This document shows positions 35,001 through 48,139 of a stretch of DNA of 64,000 nt, piece after piece. The notes beneath the pieces are model-generated. The model had not been told where the DNA came from and did not search any database. It saw nothing but the letters and a program-made list of their open reading frames with translations. Position 1 is the stretch's first letter. The number at the start of each line of letters is the position of its first letter. Origin of the DNA: Cymbidium sinense (Eukaryota; Streptophyta; Magnoliopsida; Asparagales; Orchidaceae). The stretch covers positions 88,989,737 to 89,053,736 of the forward strand of contig CM038228.1 in assembly GCA_021442155.1 (NCBI GenBank), in the 5' to 3' direction. Made by a program: the position numbers and the translations under genes.

Positions 35001-36838
35001 GGACAAATCCATTTGAAAATCTTTATTGTCAAACTTATGAAAATTTTCATTGGAAATTCTCTTGTAACACAAGAATGCATTTCAAAATAAAATAAAATCC
35101 CCACATTAGGCAGGGGCATTTTTTTAAAGTTTTATAGTAAAGTATCGGGCATTCCTGGTAAGACAGGGGGCCTTTCTTTCTCTTTGGGTGGACATCGTGT
35201 CGAGATCCCTGCATACTCAAAATTATGTGTTCAAATGCTCAAATTTAAAAGTCTTCTTGACCAAAGAAGAAAATTTTTAAGTCTGACTTCAACAAACCAA
35301 GTTGGATATACATTTATCATCCCACTTCAAATCTAAAGTTCGAGTTGGTGTATAAGGTCGGACTCAACCAAATGGCCAGTGTTGATGCTTACTCAACACA
35401 AAGGCGTAGTAAGAGATCCCCATCTCGTTGGAGGATAAAATCCTTCATCAATTGCTCAAGTCCACTCAAGTTTGGTGTATAAGGTCGGACTCAACATGCC
35501 AAAATACGGTGTGGCCAGTGCTTACTCAACACAAAGGTAGTAAGGGATCCTCCTGCGTTAGTTCAAAGACAAGAGCATCCAAATCCCAAATCTCTCCAAC
35601 TTGGTGAGTTCAAGTGACCCAGGGGAGATTATCCATTGGTGTCATTTCAAAATCTCAATTCTACAACAAACAAAGATATCCCGAGAAGGCACTAAGCAGT
35701 TTGGAATCAAATACAAATGTGAAATCTCAACTCCTTCAATAAGTCTATCAAAGCGAGAAAGCAAGGCGAAGGAAATTCTTCTTGTAAGTCCAATCAAAAA
35801 AGCGAGGAAGAAGAAGTATCCCAATGTTAGTATAAAGCTAAATCTTTGAACTAAGGGAGTTTTTTGTCATCAGATGTCCATTACATGTGCAAAACACAGA
35901 TTGATGACTCTTTGCCATTGATCCAACACAAGCTCGAGAGCTAGGTGTCGCATTTATCCTTCATAAGCCTACAAAGCTAGGCGAAGGTAATTTTGTATGC
36001 GACAAATCTCCAAGATGAGACTTTCCTCCATCAAATCCATCAAGGCATGAAGCGGGATAAAGGAGGTACAAGATCTGAATGAAATCTTCAACAAGTCCAT
36101 CAAAGCACAAAGCATGGACCGAAGACATTTCTATCTCATAAACTCCAGTCCGTCAAGGCACAAAGCGGACGAGGAAAAATGCAAATCCCAAAAATGAAAT
36201 CTTCAACAAGTCCATCAAAGCACAAAACACGGGGAGAAGACATTTTATCTCATAAACTCCATCAAGTCCGTCAAGGCACAAAGCCAGGACATGAGGAAAA
36301 TCAAATCCCAAATTTCGAGATGAAATCTTCAATAAGTCCGTCAAGCAAAAGCACAGACGAGATGTTTTCATCTCTCACTCCATCAAGTCACAAGACTGAG
36401 GACAAGGAAAATACAAATTCCAAATCTGAATCTTCAACAAATTAAAACAAATCAACATTCTCATCTTCTCCATCAGTCCGCAAGGCACAAAGCGGGCGAG
36501 GAGAAAATATAAATTTCAAACTCTTGAGGAAGTCTTCAACAAGTCTGAAAGCAAAATATAGGGTTGAAGATGCAAATTCTCTTGACAAGTTGATGATGAC
36601 AAGTCAAATCCTTCATCTAAATCAAGCAAACATTGGACTAATGACAACAAATATCGGTTCAATGAGCTATTGCGGTGATGAAATGCAAATGTTTGCCCAA
36701 CAGAGTTATACTCACTTCCATCAAAGGGATCATGTATTAAGAGTTGTAGAAATTATAACTTGGCGTGACATCCAAGCAAATCTCTTGGAGATCCCAAGTC
36801 AACTTACGTACAACAAACGGTCCTCCATGCGCACCATG
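35001..36838 (+). other. 3' untranslated region of element 1 with tandem repeats
   Basis: Non-coding sequence between integrase and PPT. A ~125-bp unit with TGGTGTATAAGGTCGGACTC and CTTACTCAACACAAAGG is present twice (about 35,342 and 35,467). A ~120-bp unit with GAAATCTTCAACAAGTCC and GTC.GTCAAGGCACAAAGC repeats about four times at 36,050-36,520. Tat/Ogre elements are known for hypervariable repeat-rich 3' UTRs. Confidence 0.8.
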
Positions 36839-36852
36839 TTTGTTGGGGGCAT
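36839..36852 (+). other. Polypurine tract of element 1
   Basis: TTTGTTGGGGGCAT lies directly before the 3' LTR start TGTTGACC. GGGGGCAT is the usual plant Ty3/gypsy form. Confidence 0.85.
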
Positions 36853-39800
36853 TGTTGACCTACAACTATGTGCCACTTGAAATTAAATAAATGGTGGAAA
36901 TTAAAATACTCCATCGTTGATTAATTTTATTTGATTTGAAAATTAATGTCGAAAATATTAAAATTAATTAAATAACAAATATCGAATCAATTAATGATCG
37001 ATCAAATAATTAAAATCAATTTTAATGCATATATCAGTTAAAGCCGAATGTCAACGACCTCCGTTCGTGAAATTGATCGTCGTCGCGAACGTCGAAACCT
37101 CAGCGATGCCTTCGATCGATTCGGCAAAGTGTGTGGACACGACCAATTGACTCGCACAATTTAGACCTAATTTCACTCGGTCGATGTTTGCGACCTCGAT
37201 CATGAAATGATCGGCGTTGCGTTGGCTGTGAAACACTAAAATTATATTGCTAGGGTTTATTATTAGGATGATTCATCAAATTTATGTGATTATATAATTA
37301 TTAAAGCGGTTTACAATTAGCTAATCTCTTAATCCATTATCCCTACCTAACCTCTTGCCCTCAAAATTCATTCTATTTGGTACAGCTAATGAAAAAAGGT
37401 CCTAAGGCGAAAGGAATACATTGACCCTCACGACATTTCCCTCTCTGACTCCCTCTCATTCTCTTCCCTCTCATGATCCTCTCTCTCATTCTCGGCTCTC
37501 TGTGTGCGATTCTCCCTCTCCCCTCTTTGCTCTGGCCCGAACCCACCCACAAGCTCCTTCTCCTTCTCGGTGAGCTCCCACTGGTTCTGCTCCTCTCTCT
37601 AGGTTTTGCTCAGACCCTAGTGAAAACAGAGGACTCGATCCTTCTAATTCCTCTTCCAACCCAGGTTGTTTCATTTCAATCTTAAGTTATGTTATGTGGG
37701 TTTCTCTTGAAGAAATATTCATTTCCCTCTTCCATTTGTGTTTTATGGTTGGATTTGTTTTAGGTTTACAATAGCATGAAATTAAGGTGATTGGATTTAT
37801 GCTACAAGCTTTCGGTTTCTATTTTCTCCTTAGGTTGTAGGCCATTATCTTTGCTGGTTCCTCCTCTCGTCATCCTCTTCCTTGTTAGATGCAGAGAGGG
37901 ATAGAGCTATGCCTTCTTTGTTTGCTTCTTATCTCTCTCCTTCATTTTGCCTTTCTGAGGAGAGGTTCTATTGCGATCTTTCTAGTAGTAGTGAAAATCT
38001 CAAAATTTATCACTTACAAATCCCATGTTTTGCAAAATCTGAAACTCTTTTATATGATATCAAAGTTAATATGTTTGCTGTCCATGAGTATTTTGAGGTT
38101 GGAATAATGCAAGATACATTATTTTATGCCTTTTTTCTTGCTCTTGAATTATAAAAGCATGTTGTGATATTGAAATCTAATCTCATTAGCTTATATGATG
38201 ACATCTTTGAAAGCTTACTTTGGTCATTGATATGTAATGCTTGTTTCTTTCTCTTGATTTGGGAAGAAGGAAAAGAGCAAGGATATTTGTATTACTCATG
38301 GGTTTAATCCTATGTTGATGTTGGCCTGAAATGATAAAGTGGGGTTGTGATTCTCATGAGATTTTTCTCATTTTTATTTGGCATTTATCTATCATTTGGC
38401 AATGTCTAGGGAATGTAGTAGCTAAATCATGTTATCATGTAAGCAAATATTTTTGTTGGATTGAAAATTCAGATTTATATCTACTAAATGAAGTCAGTTG
38501 TTTCATCCTATGATTTGCAAATCAAATATTACTTTCAAACAACTATCATGAGGCAAAACATGATTTATATTTGTCTCCTTTGGATTCTTAAGCAAAGAGA
38601 AGATAAATACCTAAGATTGTTGCACATTTCTTGTACTAGTTGCTAATGATATTTCCTCTTTTATATTCAAAATGAGAAGAATGGAAATGTGCTTACATGT
38701 GATTAAAAGCTTATGTTACAGCTTGCTATTTGAATGTTTCAAAAGCCAAATTCAGGTGAAATAGTGATGAAAATGATGCTATAGATGCTATGTCTTGTTT
38801 AGTATGTATGCAAATATTTACATATGCAAGCATAAGTTTCTAAATATACTTTTGTGATAAAGGTTCACATTGTTCCAATCTGACGAGGAAACTTGTATAA
38901 CATTCGTTGTTTCAAGCGGAGAAATATACATGCTATAGGTACTGTTCACATTGTTCCAATCACGGCGGAGAAACTTGTAATAAATTACTGTTCATGTTGT
39001 TTTCCAAGCGAGGAAATATGCTGCTATAAGTACATTGTTCCAATCTTGTTGATAAGTACTTGCTCACGTTGTTCCAATGTGGCAAGAAAAAACATCTGTG
39101 TTATCTGCCCATGCAGCCTTTTTTTTTGGCGTGGTGGGCAAATAAATCTTCGGTGAGGTGACTCACATACCATGCATGCCTTTCTTGGCATGGTGGGAAG
39201 GCTAGTCTTAAAGTAGCTATGCGGGATGGTGAGGAGGTTCTAGAAATTTATAAAAAAAAGATAGAAAGGGATGAAATGCTTAAGTTGTTATGTTGGCTTA
39301 AAATTTTCTTTATCTCAAATGTGAATGCTTATGTGTTGAATTCTATATGCATTGTCATATGCATGCATGGACATGTGGCATGCCCCTATGCATCTTTATC
39401 ACTTCCTTTGAAAGGGAAAATAAACTCTTTCCATATCTTCTTAATAAATTTAATGAATTATTTGTCCCCCCACTTGCCATGAGCTTGCATATGAAGGAGG
39501 TGGATTTTAATTAATCCACTTGCCTCTTTCAAATGACATATGACATCTACTCATATTTTTATATTTTTCCCCCCTTATCAAGAGAAACATGGGCTATGGG
39601 TATTTGATCATATGAGCCTTCAAAAATGATTTATTTCACTTTATGTTTCTTTGATTTCACATAAAGAAAGGGTTTTAGCCAAATCAAGTGCCAAATTCAT
39701 TCTAGGCCTACTTTATATTTGATCATATGAGCTTCAAAATGATTTATTTCACCTTTATGTTTCTTTGATTTGCCACATAAAGAAAGGGTTCTTAATTTAA

Positions 39801-41837
39801 ATCAAATGCTATATCTATTTAGGTCCCATTACTTTATATTTGATCAAATAAGCTTCCAACATAATTTATTTTTAGCCTACACCCTGATATGTGATATAAA
39901 GAGTTTTTGGCTCAAAATAAGATGTTATACTTCGGTTTGGTCTTAGGGCATAAGTTAACCTAAAATCTAATGATGCTGTAAATCTTAGAGTTAATTCAAA
40001 TGGCCAAGATAAATCTATCATCATTGTTAATGTATCTCTCAAATTGAAGGTCATAAAAGAAAAGTCTCAAACCCAATCCTCAGTATAATCTATTGAAAGG
40101 TTTGAGAACGATGATCTTGAAATAATTCTAGATCATCCTTTGGAAGAAAATAGTCGAGTTGATAGGGTCTGGGCCGGGTCCAGTTAACAAAATCCAAAAA
40201 TATTGAAACCTAAACTTGCAAATTGAACCTACATTTCAACTAGACATTTAATGTCCATACAATATTTTAAAAGAAACATACTGTATGTATGGTGAAGTGT
40301 TCAAACAATAGGACATGCAAGTTAGATATAAAATAAAAAGAACATATGTATACTTCGGTTTGGTCTTGACGATCAGGGTTAACTCAAAAAATTAAAATTC
40401 AACATATGAACTTTAACTTAGACATTCTAATGTCCATACAATTCCCAAAGAACATATATACGTATGCATGTTGGAGTAATTATTAAGTCAAATATAAAGA
40501 ACTGATACTATACTTCCCGGTTTGGTCTTCAGACCGGGTCTGGGTTAACAAAACTCAAAAGTCAAAATTTGACGACTTCAATATTAGACATCTTAATGTC
40601 ATAATTTTAAAAGAACATATTCATATGCATGTTGAAGTATTATTAAGTACATAAGCGATGCATCTTCCCGTTTGGTCTTGGATAGGGTTAGTTAACAAAA
40701 CCTAAAATTTGATATTATAAAATTTCAAATTAATAATATCAAAGCTAATTACGTCATATGTCAAGATATGAATCATACATATTTACAAAATTCAAACCCA
40801 AGAAGAAAAGTCCCAAACGATCCTCACATGTTCAAACTAGAGTGGACAAGGTTTTGAAGGATTATACTTCTTGAGATAATGAATTTGATCCTCACAGAAA
40901 AGGGAGTAGATAGGTCTATCGATATTACATGATCGAGAAGGGTAATTATAATTAAAATTTCAATGATAAATGATCATATATTCAAATCTAAAATCAATCA
41001 TAAAATGATCAAAATTCAAAGAAAATAACAAAATATAAATAAAAAAATGAAATTAATTATTTAAACTAAAATAAAAAAAATAAAAAAAATCAATCCACCC
41101 CTCCGCAATTGTTTGTCTTCGGGTGACAAATTAAGAAAACTTTTGCTCACAGAGAGCCAATGTCAAATTAAATACATGTACCTTCACACTCAAATATTTA
41201 AAGCCCATGGGGCGTGGCGTGTCCTCTGTCGTGATTTTATCGCGATATGGCACCACATAAATGGTTACGACTGAGCCCTTTATGTGGTTGCAATATGGCC
41301 TAAATTACACTACCCGTATGTTCCCAATGCTCTTTGAGCTCGTGAAATGTAGAATGTATTTGGTTGGGCAAAAATATGTTAGCTAAGGTTGACTTACATT
41401 TGTCCCCAAGACAAACACCAGTCTACACCTTGGATGGTAACCCGTAATATTCTTGAGGATCCCGGTTAGGTTGTGTCGACTACCTCCTCATAGCGGACCG
41501 ACCGCGACGACACGGAACCATGGGATCTGGGAGCATCATCGTTCCCCACAAAAGTTTAAATTAAAATAATAAATTTCATAAGTTCTAAACTCCACTCCGC
41601 AATTATATACTCGTTCTTTAATGATTCATTGACTAGCCTTGTCGAAAGTGCTCTCTATTGGGAGGGTAATTAACTATAGGCTTGCGCTTATAGGAAACAC
41701 GGAACCATATAAAAAGTTCTCACCAAATGAGAACGAAATCTCTGGTAGTGTCTTATCTACTATTCATCACCTTAAATTATCACCAACTCTTTCTTTCTCT
41801 TTCTTTTTTGAAAGAGTGGTGAATTTTTGATCCCACA
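36853..41837 (+). repeat. 3' LTR of element 1 (5.0 kb)
   Basis: Starts TGTTGACCTACAACTATGTG like the 5' LTR and ends GATCCCACA. It lacks about 500 bp found at 23,720-24,215 of the 5' LTR (junction near 39,345), has half as many ~40-bp units, and differs by many small gaps. Confidence 0.9.
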
Positions 41838-41952
41838 GAAACTTACAAGAAAATTAAGTGTCTATTCACTCTTCCCCATTATTCTTTAAGATGTTGGCTC
41901 TGAATGAGCAAGTAGGTGGAGACCTTGGCATCGTTACAACAATTGGATGGAA
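41838..41952. other. Spacer between element 1 and the LINE
   Basis: A 115-bp host or older-repeat sequence that begins with the GAAAC target copy. Nothing recognised. Confidence 0.4.
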
Positions 41953-42214
41953 CACACAACAACAAAAACAACAACAAGCCTTTATCCCACTAAGTGGGGT
42001 CGGCTACATGAATCCTTCTCTTCCATTGTGTCCTATTATGTGTCAAATTCTCATTTAATTTAAGTATACTAAGGTCATTTTTTATACATCTTAACTATGC
42101 CTTTTTAGGTCTACCTCTACCTTTTTTTAACATAAGACAAATCTAATGCATCTACTCTCTAACGGGTCATTGATCGACGCTTTATGTGGCCAAACCATCT
42201 ATGACTCTCTAATA

Positions 42215-43250
42215 TTATTGCCCTTTGGAGCTACTCCAACCTTTTTTTTGAACATACTCATTTGGCATTTTATCTCTAAGAGTAAAGCCACTCATCCATC
42301 TGAGCATCCTCATCTCTACAACACTTAACTTAGTCTCATGCTTCTCTTTTATTGGCCAACATTCTGCACCATAAATCAATCCAGGTCTTACCATCATCTT
42401 ATAAAATTTTCCCTTAAGTTTAAGTGATACTTTTCTATCACACAATAGGCCAGATACATTCCTCCACTTCAACCATCCAACTTGAATTCTACTAATAACA
42501 TCTTCATCTATTTCACCATCATTTTGAACAATATAGCCTAAATATCTCAATCGCTCACTCTTTTTAATGACTTGTTCACCGAATATCATAATACTATCAC
42601 CATAACTTATACAACTAAAACTACACTCTATATATTCAATTTTAGATCTAATTAAACAAAAACCTTTAGACTCTAAGGTTGACCTCCATAATTCAAGTTT
42701 TTCTTGGACTCCCTCTCTAATCTTATCAATAAGAAGAATGTCATCGACAAAAGCATACACCAAGGTACATCTTCCTATAAATGCCTAGTAAGAACATCCA
42801 TAACTAAAGAAAAGATAAGGGCTTAAGCTAATCCTTGATGTAATCCAACTGAAATAGAAAAAATATTTTGTCAATCCTCCTTGTGTTTGGACACAAATGT
42901 GACTCTAGTATATATATTTAATGACTTGAATATAACCAATATTAACTCCTTTCTTTCTAGAACTCCCAAAGAACATCTCTTGAAACTTTATCATGAGCTT
43001 TCTCAAATCAATAAATATCATATGTAGATCCTCCTTGCTTTCTCTACTTCTCCATCAAACCTCTTAACAAATGTATAGCATCTATAGTGGATCTACGGCA
43101 TGAAACCAAATTGTGAGAAACTTATATCACATCATAACCTAAGCTTAATTACTCTCTCCCATAATTTTAATGTATGACACATTAACTTAATTCTTATAAT
43201 TTGCACACTTTCTGTGCATCACCTTATTCTTAAATATATCAACAAACTCT
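42215..43250 (-). pseudogene. LINE reverse transcriptase domain remnant
   Basis: The upstream part (43,200-42,960) carries IKIMGES, FGFMP-type and ESKEDLHMIFIDL traces in broken frames. A 182-codon open stretch (42,763-42,215) starts AFVDDILLID with the catalytic Asp pair. It continues with ELWRSTLESKGFCLIRSKIE, RYLGYIVQNDGEIDEDV, KMMVRPGLIYGAECWP and MRMLRWMSG, the classic RTE-clade RT C-terminus. Confidence 0.9.
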
Positions 43251-44269
43251 TTTTCACTCATCGACATCTTTTAGTCTTTAAAATAACATTAAAAGATTTG
43301 TAAAGAAATTCCTTGATCTCCTAAACATTTTCACACTTCTATTGGAATATCATCAGGTCCTACTATTTTTTTACATTTCATTTTCTTTAAAACTTCTTTA
43401 ACTTCATATTTACTAATAGAATGATAAAAACAAAATTCTCTATTTTTGTTTAGGATATTAAGGTTGCTAAAATCAATCATATTTTCATATCATTCATTGA
43501 AAAGTTTATCAAAATACCTCATCAACCTATTCTCATATCATTTTCTACGAAAAACACTTTATGATTTTTATCCTTAATACACCTCACTTTAGCTAGATCT
43601 TTACTTCTCCTATCTCTTTGATTAGCTAACTTATGCATACATCTTTCACCTTCTTTGTTATCTAATATATTGTATAAATCACTAAAAGTTAAATTTTTTT
43701 ACATCATATATTAATTTTTTAGAATCTCTACATATCACTTTATATTTTTTCCAATTCCCCAAGTTTTTACATCTAAACCAAGTTTTATAACACCACTTTT
43801 TATTTTTATTTTCTTTTCTTGCACATTCTAACTCCACCATCAACTATTTTTATTAAAAAAAGTTTTTCCTTCTGATTTTCCAAGCATATTTTTAACAACT
43901 TGCTTAATTTCACTTATAATTTTTTCTCATATAACATTAGCTTTCTTATGAACATCCTAAATTCTAAGCTCTTGTATTTCGCTCTTAAAAATATTTTTAT
44001 TTGTATTTTTTAAGTGCCCCCATCTAACCCAGGATAATAATTTGATTTAATTTTCATCTTTCAATATTTCATCTTAAAATCTAAGACTAATAATCCATGT
44101 TGGGTATTTAAATTTCCACTTAGAATGGCCTTACAATCTTTATAAACTAAATGATTTATTTTTCTTATCAAAAAATATTTAATCCATATTTTTACTATAT
44201 CCATTTTTATAAGTAATAATATGTTTATCTCTTTTCTTAAATAAAGTATTAGCAACTTCAAAATTATAG

Positions 44270-44800
44270 GCTAAAGAAAAATCTAATATAGTTCTACATT
44301 CTTTATTAATCACTCCAAATTTATAACCATTATGAATACTTTTAAAATCTTCTACAACTTTACCAACATGACCATTTAAATCTCCTCAAATAAATACTTT
44401 TTCTTCAAGAGGTATCTTTTGTATTAATCCCTTCAATTTATTCGAAAATTTTTCTTTGGAGCCTACATCCAAACCTATTTGAGGAGCATAAACACTTATA
44501 ACATTTATAATCTTAGTATCAATAATAATCTTTAAAGTTATAATTCTATCTCCACATATATTAATATTTATAACATTATCCTTCAAAATTTTGTTTATAA
44601 TCACACTTACGCCATTTCTAATTCATCTTCTACCTGAATACTAAAGTTTAAAACCTAAACTATCAATCTCATTGGCTTTCTCCCAATTTAGTTTCTTGAA
44701 CAAAAAATATTTATCTTCTATGAACCACAATATCTATTAATTTTTACGAAGAGTACTATATTCCAAGTTCCACATTCTAGTTTCATGGACAACTTCTTTT
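44270..44800 (-). pseudogene. LINE AP-endonuclease domain remnant
   Basis: Minus-strand blocks LNWEKANEID, NGVSVIINKILKDN, GDRIITLKIII, NVISVYAPQIGLD, IPLEEKVFI and GDLNGHVGK match the order of an RTE endonuclease (44,710-44,370). The domain is split by stop codons, for example inside the GGDLNGH block. Confidence 0.82.
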
Positions 44801-44940
44801 GCATCCATAATGTGAACCTTTATTTACCACTACACCTAGCATCATGGAGTGGCCTATACATTTTTCATGTATTCAAAGCCATAGCGTCCTTACAAGGGGC
44901 TCAGTAACATAATATTTTAAAGGATTCATGCCATGATTAT

Positions 44941-45107
44941 TTAAATTTTATGTTGGTTTATGACTATCACAACCCTCCACTTTTTACATCCAGAACACAC
45001 ATAAGAAAAAATGTTTTAGGAGAAATTACTCATATAGAGCTTTGTTTATAAGATATAAAACTTTATACAGGTTGACTTTCAAATATCCAAACAATGGTTT
45101 AACCATT
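44941..45107. repeat. Flank repeat F, copy 1
   Basis: About 165 bp containing AACCCTCCACTTTTTACATC, TTTATACAGGTTGACTTTC and CAAACAATGGTTTAACCATT. It is highly similar to 61,141-61,310. In both places the next base is the LTR terminus of the minus-strand element family. Confidence 0.8.
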
Positions 45108-46111
45108 TATAGGCTCCGAAAATTCGCCACCGACCTCTCGACAAATTTGAATTGAAGAGAGTATGATTTAAATATCGGTGTAATTTTTAGAAGGCAGATG
45201 AAATTGTAGATAAGACACTACCTAGAGATTTCATCCTCATTTGTGAGGACTTTAGATCTGGTTCCAAGTTTCCTATACATAGCCCATAGTTAATTCTCTC
45301 AATAGTGAGAGAACTTTCAATTAATCTTTGTTCATTAGGTCACTTGCGTAGCGTATAGTAATTAACATATGAAGTTTTAGAATTTAAATTATAAAATTCA
45401 TCATCTCATCTTAGGATGGTTGGGGAATGATGGCGTGCGATCTAGATCCCATGGTTAGTCATCCGTCGTCCCTAATCTACTTAGTCAGGAGATAATTGAC
45501 CCACGACAGAAGGTTCCTTTCATCACATGGGTTACATCACAGAAATCCTTGTGACGGGGTGGTGTTTGTGTAAGGAGACAAGTTTAAGTCTACCTACTGG
45601 CAGGTTGTTTATCCTTAGTATATGATTCACAACTCAAAGGCGAGCCATTAGAGAACAATATACGATCGTGACCATAATATAATGGGTGAATCACCGTCAG
45701 GACTTGGTCATGCTTCATCTTTTTTTCAAACCCACACAATCATGGACACGTCCGTCCTCGGCAAGAGATTGACTGAGAGTGAACATAGTAGAATACTTGA
45801 TTTGACATTATCTCCTTTGTGAGCTAGAGTTTTCATAATTTATCACCTCCGACAAATAGTTTTTTAGATTGGTCATTGAGTTAATTTGATTTAAAATTAG
45901 AATCACATTTTGATAAGCATTAGGTTGAAATCATCATTCAACACGATTTGATAGTTGTTTAATTGAATCGAATATATTTGAGAACTTTAGATCTTGTCAA
46001 CTCTGTTTAGCTCCTAATAGAGGATCAAATCTAATGTCACATGACAAAATTAGTTTCTCAGATATTTTACTAAGTTGAAATTTTTATGATAAATTTTTAG
46101 GTTTTGTTAAC

Positions 46112-46153
46112 CCGGACCCCACTTAGTGGGATAAAGGCTTGTTGTTGTTGTTG
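46112..46153 (+). mobile_element. 42-bp RTE LINE/SINE 3'-end stub with target duplication
   Basis: The insert carries CCCACTTAGTGGGATAAAGGC and (TTG)n, the shared 3' terminus of RTE LINEs and their partner SINEs. It is flanked by TTTGTTAAC at 46,103-46,111 and 46,154-46,162. The sister LTR at ~62,355-62,375 has the uninterrupted site GGTTAACCCGAACC. Confidence 0.82.
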
Positions 46154-47770
46154 TTTGTTAACGGGACCAGTCCCCAAGACTAAAGGAGCAACTGCAACAT
46201 CCTCGATGCTTGAATCTCATTGGATAATATGGCACATGCGGTTATATTTAAGAATTTATGTAGTTTTTATTTCTGAATTATGAGATTAATTTTAAATTTT
46301 CATTTAATTCTAATTTAACCTGAGCAGCTTTTTGAGACATTAAAATTTACACTTCAAATATCTATGTCCAAGCACATGTAGGTATCTATAGCATAGATAA
46401 TTTCATTTAATCAATGAAGTCATTGACTTTGAAAATCATAATTAGAATGATATTTTTTTGATTGAAGGAAACCTATGATTTTTTAAATTTGATTTAGCAT
46501 TGCCTTATCGTCTGCTTATCAAGAGTTATAGATCGGTGTTCATCTCATTCATTTAAGAGTTTTGTATTTGAATAGAATATATTCATTAGATATGTGTAAT
46601 GATTTTTTCATTCAAAATTTGATGTATTTTGAAATATTCACCATGATTGCTATAATTATGCACTTCATGCATTGTAGTCATCAAGTTTATATGCACAAAG
46701 TTCACCAAAAGGTTCAAGCCTCATAATTTTATCATTCAAGTTTTTATTTTACAACTTGTCATTCAATCTTCATTTCATTTTTAATCAATTATATTAAAGG
46801 AAATAAATTTCATAAAAATAGCCCCATGATACCCTTCAAATTTTTATGAGATGTTTATATACAACGATCACTGAATCGCTATCCTCACTATCAGTTTTTT
46901 TGCTTAAGAGTAAGCATATATTGATTTTTTATTCCAAATTTTTAATATTCATAAGAATTTGTTATTAATTATGCCTTTATGGAGTCAATTTGGAAAAAGC
47001 ATTTCACATTTTTCTTTGTGATAAGAAAATCAATAATGTGTTTCATTTTAACAGCTATCCATATTCAAGGACAAGCCATATAAGGATTAGTTTCATTCCA
47101 TGAATAGAGGAAAAATCTTTCTCCTTACTTTGAATTCTCTCATATGACTTCTTGCAAGTTCAAAGCATTTAGGAAAAATTTTACTTGCAAGAATTTACAT
47201 GAATTCAACTCTCTTTATATTTTCAATGCATAATATAGTATTGTTGAATGTGCATTGAGAAAACCCTCACTTATTTTTATTGGCACATTTTTATAATCGT
47301 TCTAAATTTAATTCAAATATATATTTGACTTTTCAACTCATTTGATGGGATATATAATGTAATTCAAATGATTGCTAAGAAATTTTATTTATGTTTGTTG
47401 CAAATTATATGCTCATATTCTTACATAATTAAGACATCCACTTTCTATTGTCAAAGTGTTCAAACTTCATGCTTCTTTAATTTATTTGACATAAAATGCA
47501 TGTCATTTAAGTCACTCATTAGTATTCAATTTCCATAAATTTATGTGTATTTGATCTCATTTATCTGAATTGAGCATTTAAATAATCAATTTTAAATAAT
47601 TCAATCAATTTGTTCATTTAAATTTGCTGACCTCGACGTCATCCCATAATTTCGATAGTGTTTTGGCTTTCTCGATATATATAAGCATAGTGGTGGTGTC
47701 TTTTGACACACCTTCTTCATGTAAATCTATATAGCATTAGCGTCTTGAAACCGATAAAGAAAAATACAAT

Positions 47771-47773
<3 letters not shown>

Positions 47774-47829
<56 letters not shown>
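47774..47829. repeat. (TA)n microsatellite
   Basis: About 28 TA units inside the element 2 3' LTR, followed by a T-rich run. Confidence 0.93.
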
Positions 47830-47831
<2 letters not shown>

Positions 47832-48139
47832 ATTCTTTCTTTTCTCTTTTTTTTTTTAAGTCTAGAATTTTGTAAAATTTTTGGGAATTTGGTAGGGGCG
47901 ACATCTAACGGATGTTGGCTTTCTGAGTAATGGAGCTTGGCGGTGTCTTTGACAAGTAGATTTTATCTCAGGTGTAATGCACGAGACCTTGAACCTACAA
48001 AGAAACACGCATATATATATATATATATCCATATTCACTGAACATATTTGACTCATTTCGTGTGTTGTAATGATCAACAAAGAGAGCGGGATTGGATATC
48101 TGAAACAAAGGAAAGAATGACTATGTTCTTCTCATTCTG

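Larger units (their letters stand above)
20974..41837 (+). mobile_element. Tat/Ogre-type Ty3/gypsy LTR retrotransposon (element 1)
   Basis: Complete but inactive 20.9-kb element. Both LTRs begin TGTTGACC. They end CCCATA (5') and CCCACA (3'). The PBS is tRNA-Arg type, and the PPT is GGGGGCAT directly before the 3' LTR. Flanking pentamers are AAAAC (20,969-20,973) and GAAAC (41,838-41,842), one mismatch apart. Domain order is gag, protease, RT, RNase H, archaeal-type RNase H, integrase, with a long 3' untranslated region. The second RNase H and tRNA-Arg PBS are Tat-lineage hallmarks (established). All reading frames are broken. Confidence 0.9.
41953..44900 (-). mobile_element. RTE-clade LINE, nearly full length, degenerate
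   Basis: On the minus strand it has an N-terminal AP-endonuclease region, then reverse transcriptase, a short 3' UTR with the CCCACTAAGTGGG hairpin and GTCGGCTAC motif, and a (TTG)n-type tail at 41,975-41,953. The (TTG)n end and sequence similarity mark a plant RTE element. Several stops and frameshifts make it inactive. The 5' end is approximate and no target duplication was identified. Confidence 0.88.

Noticed and set aside
41858..42058. 66-codon open frame before the LINE
   Set aside because: It runs from the spacer into the LINE tail, and half of it is the (CAA)n repeat.
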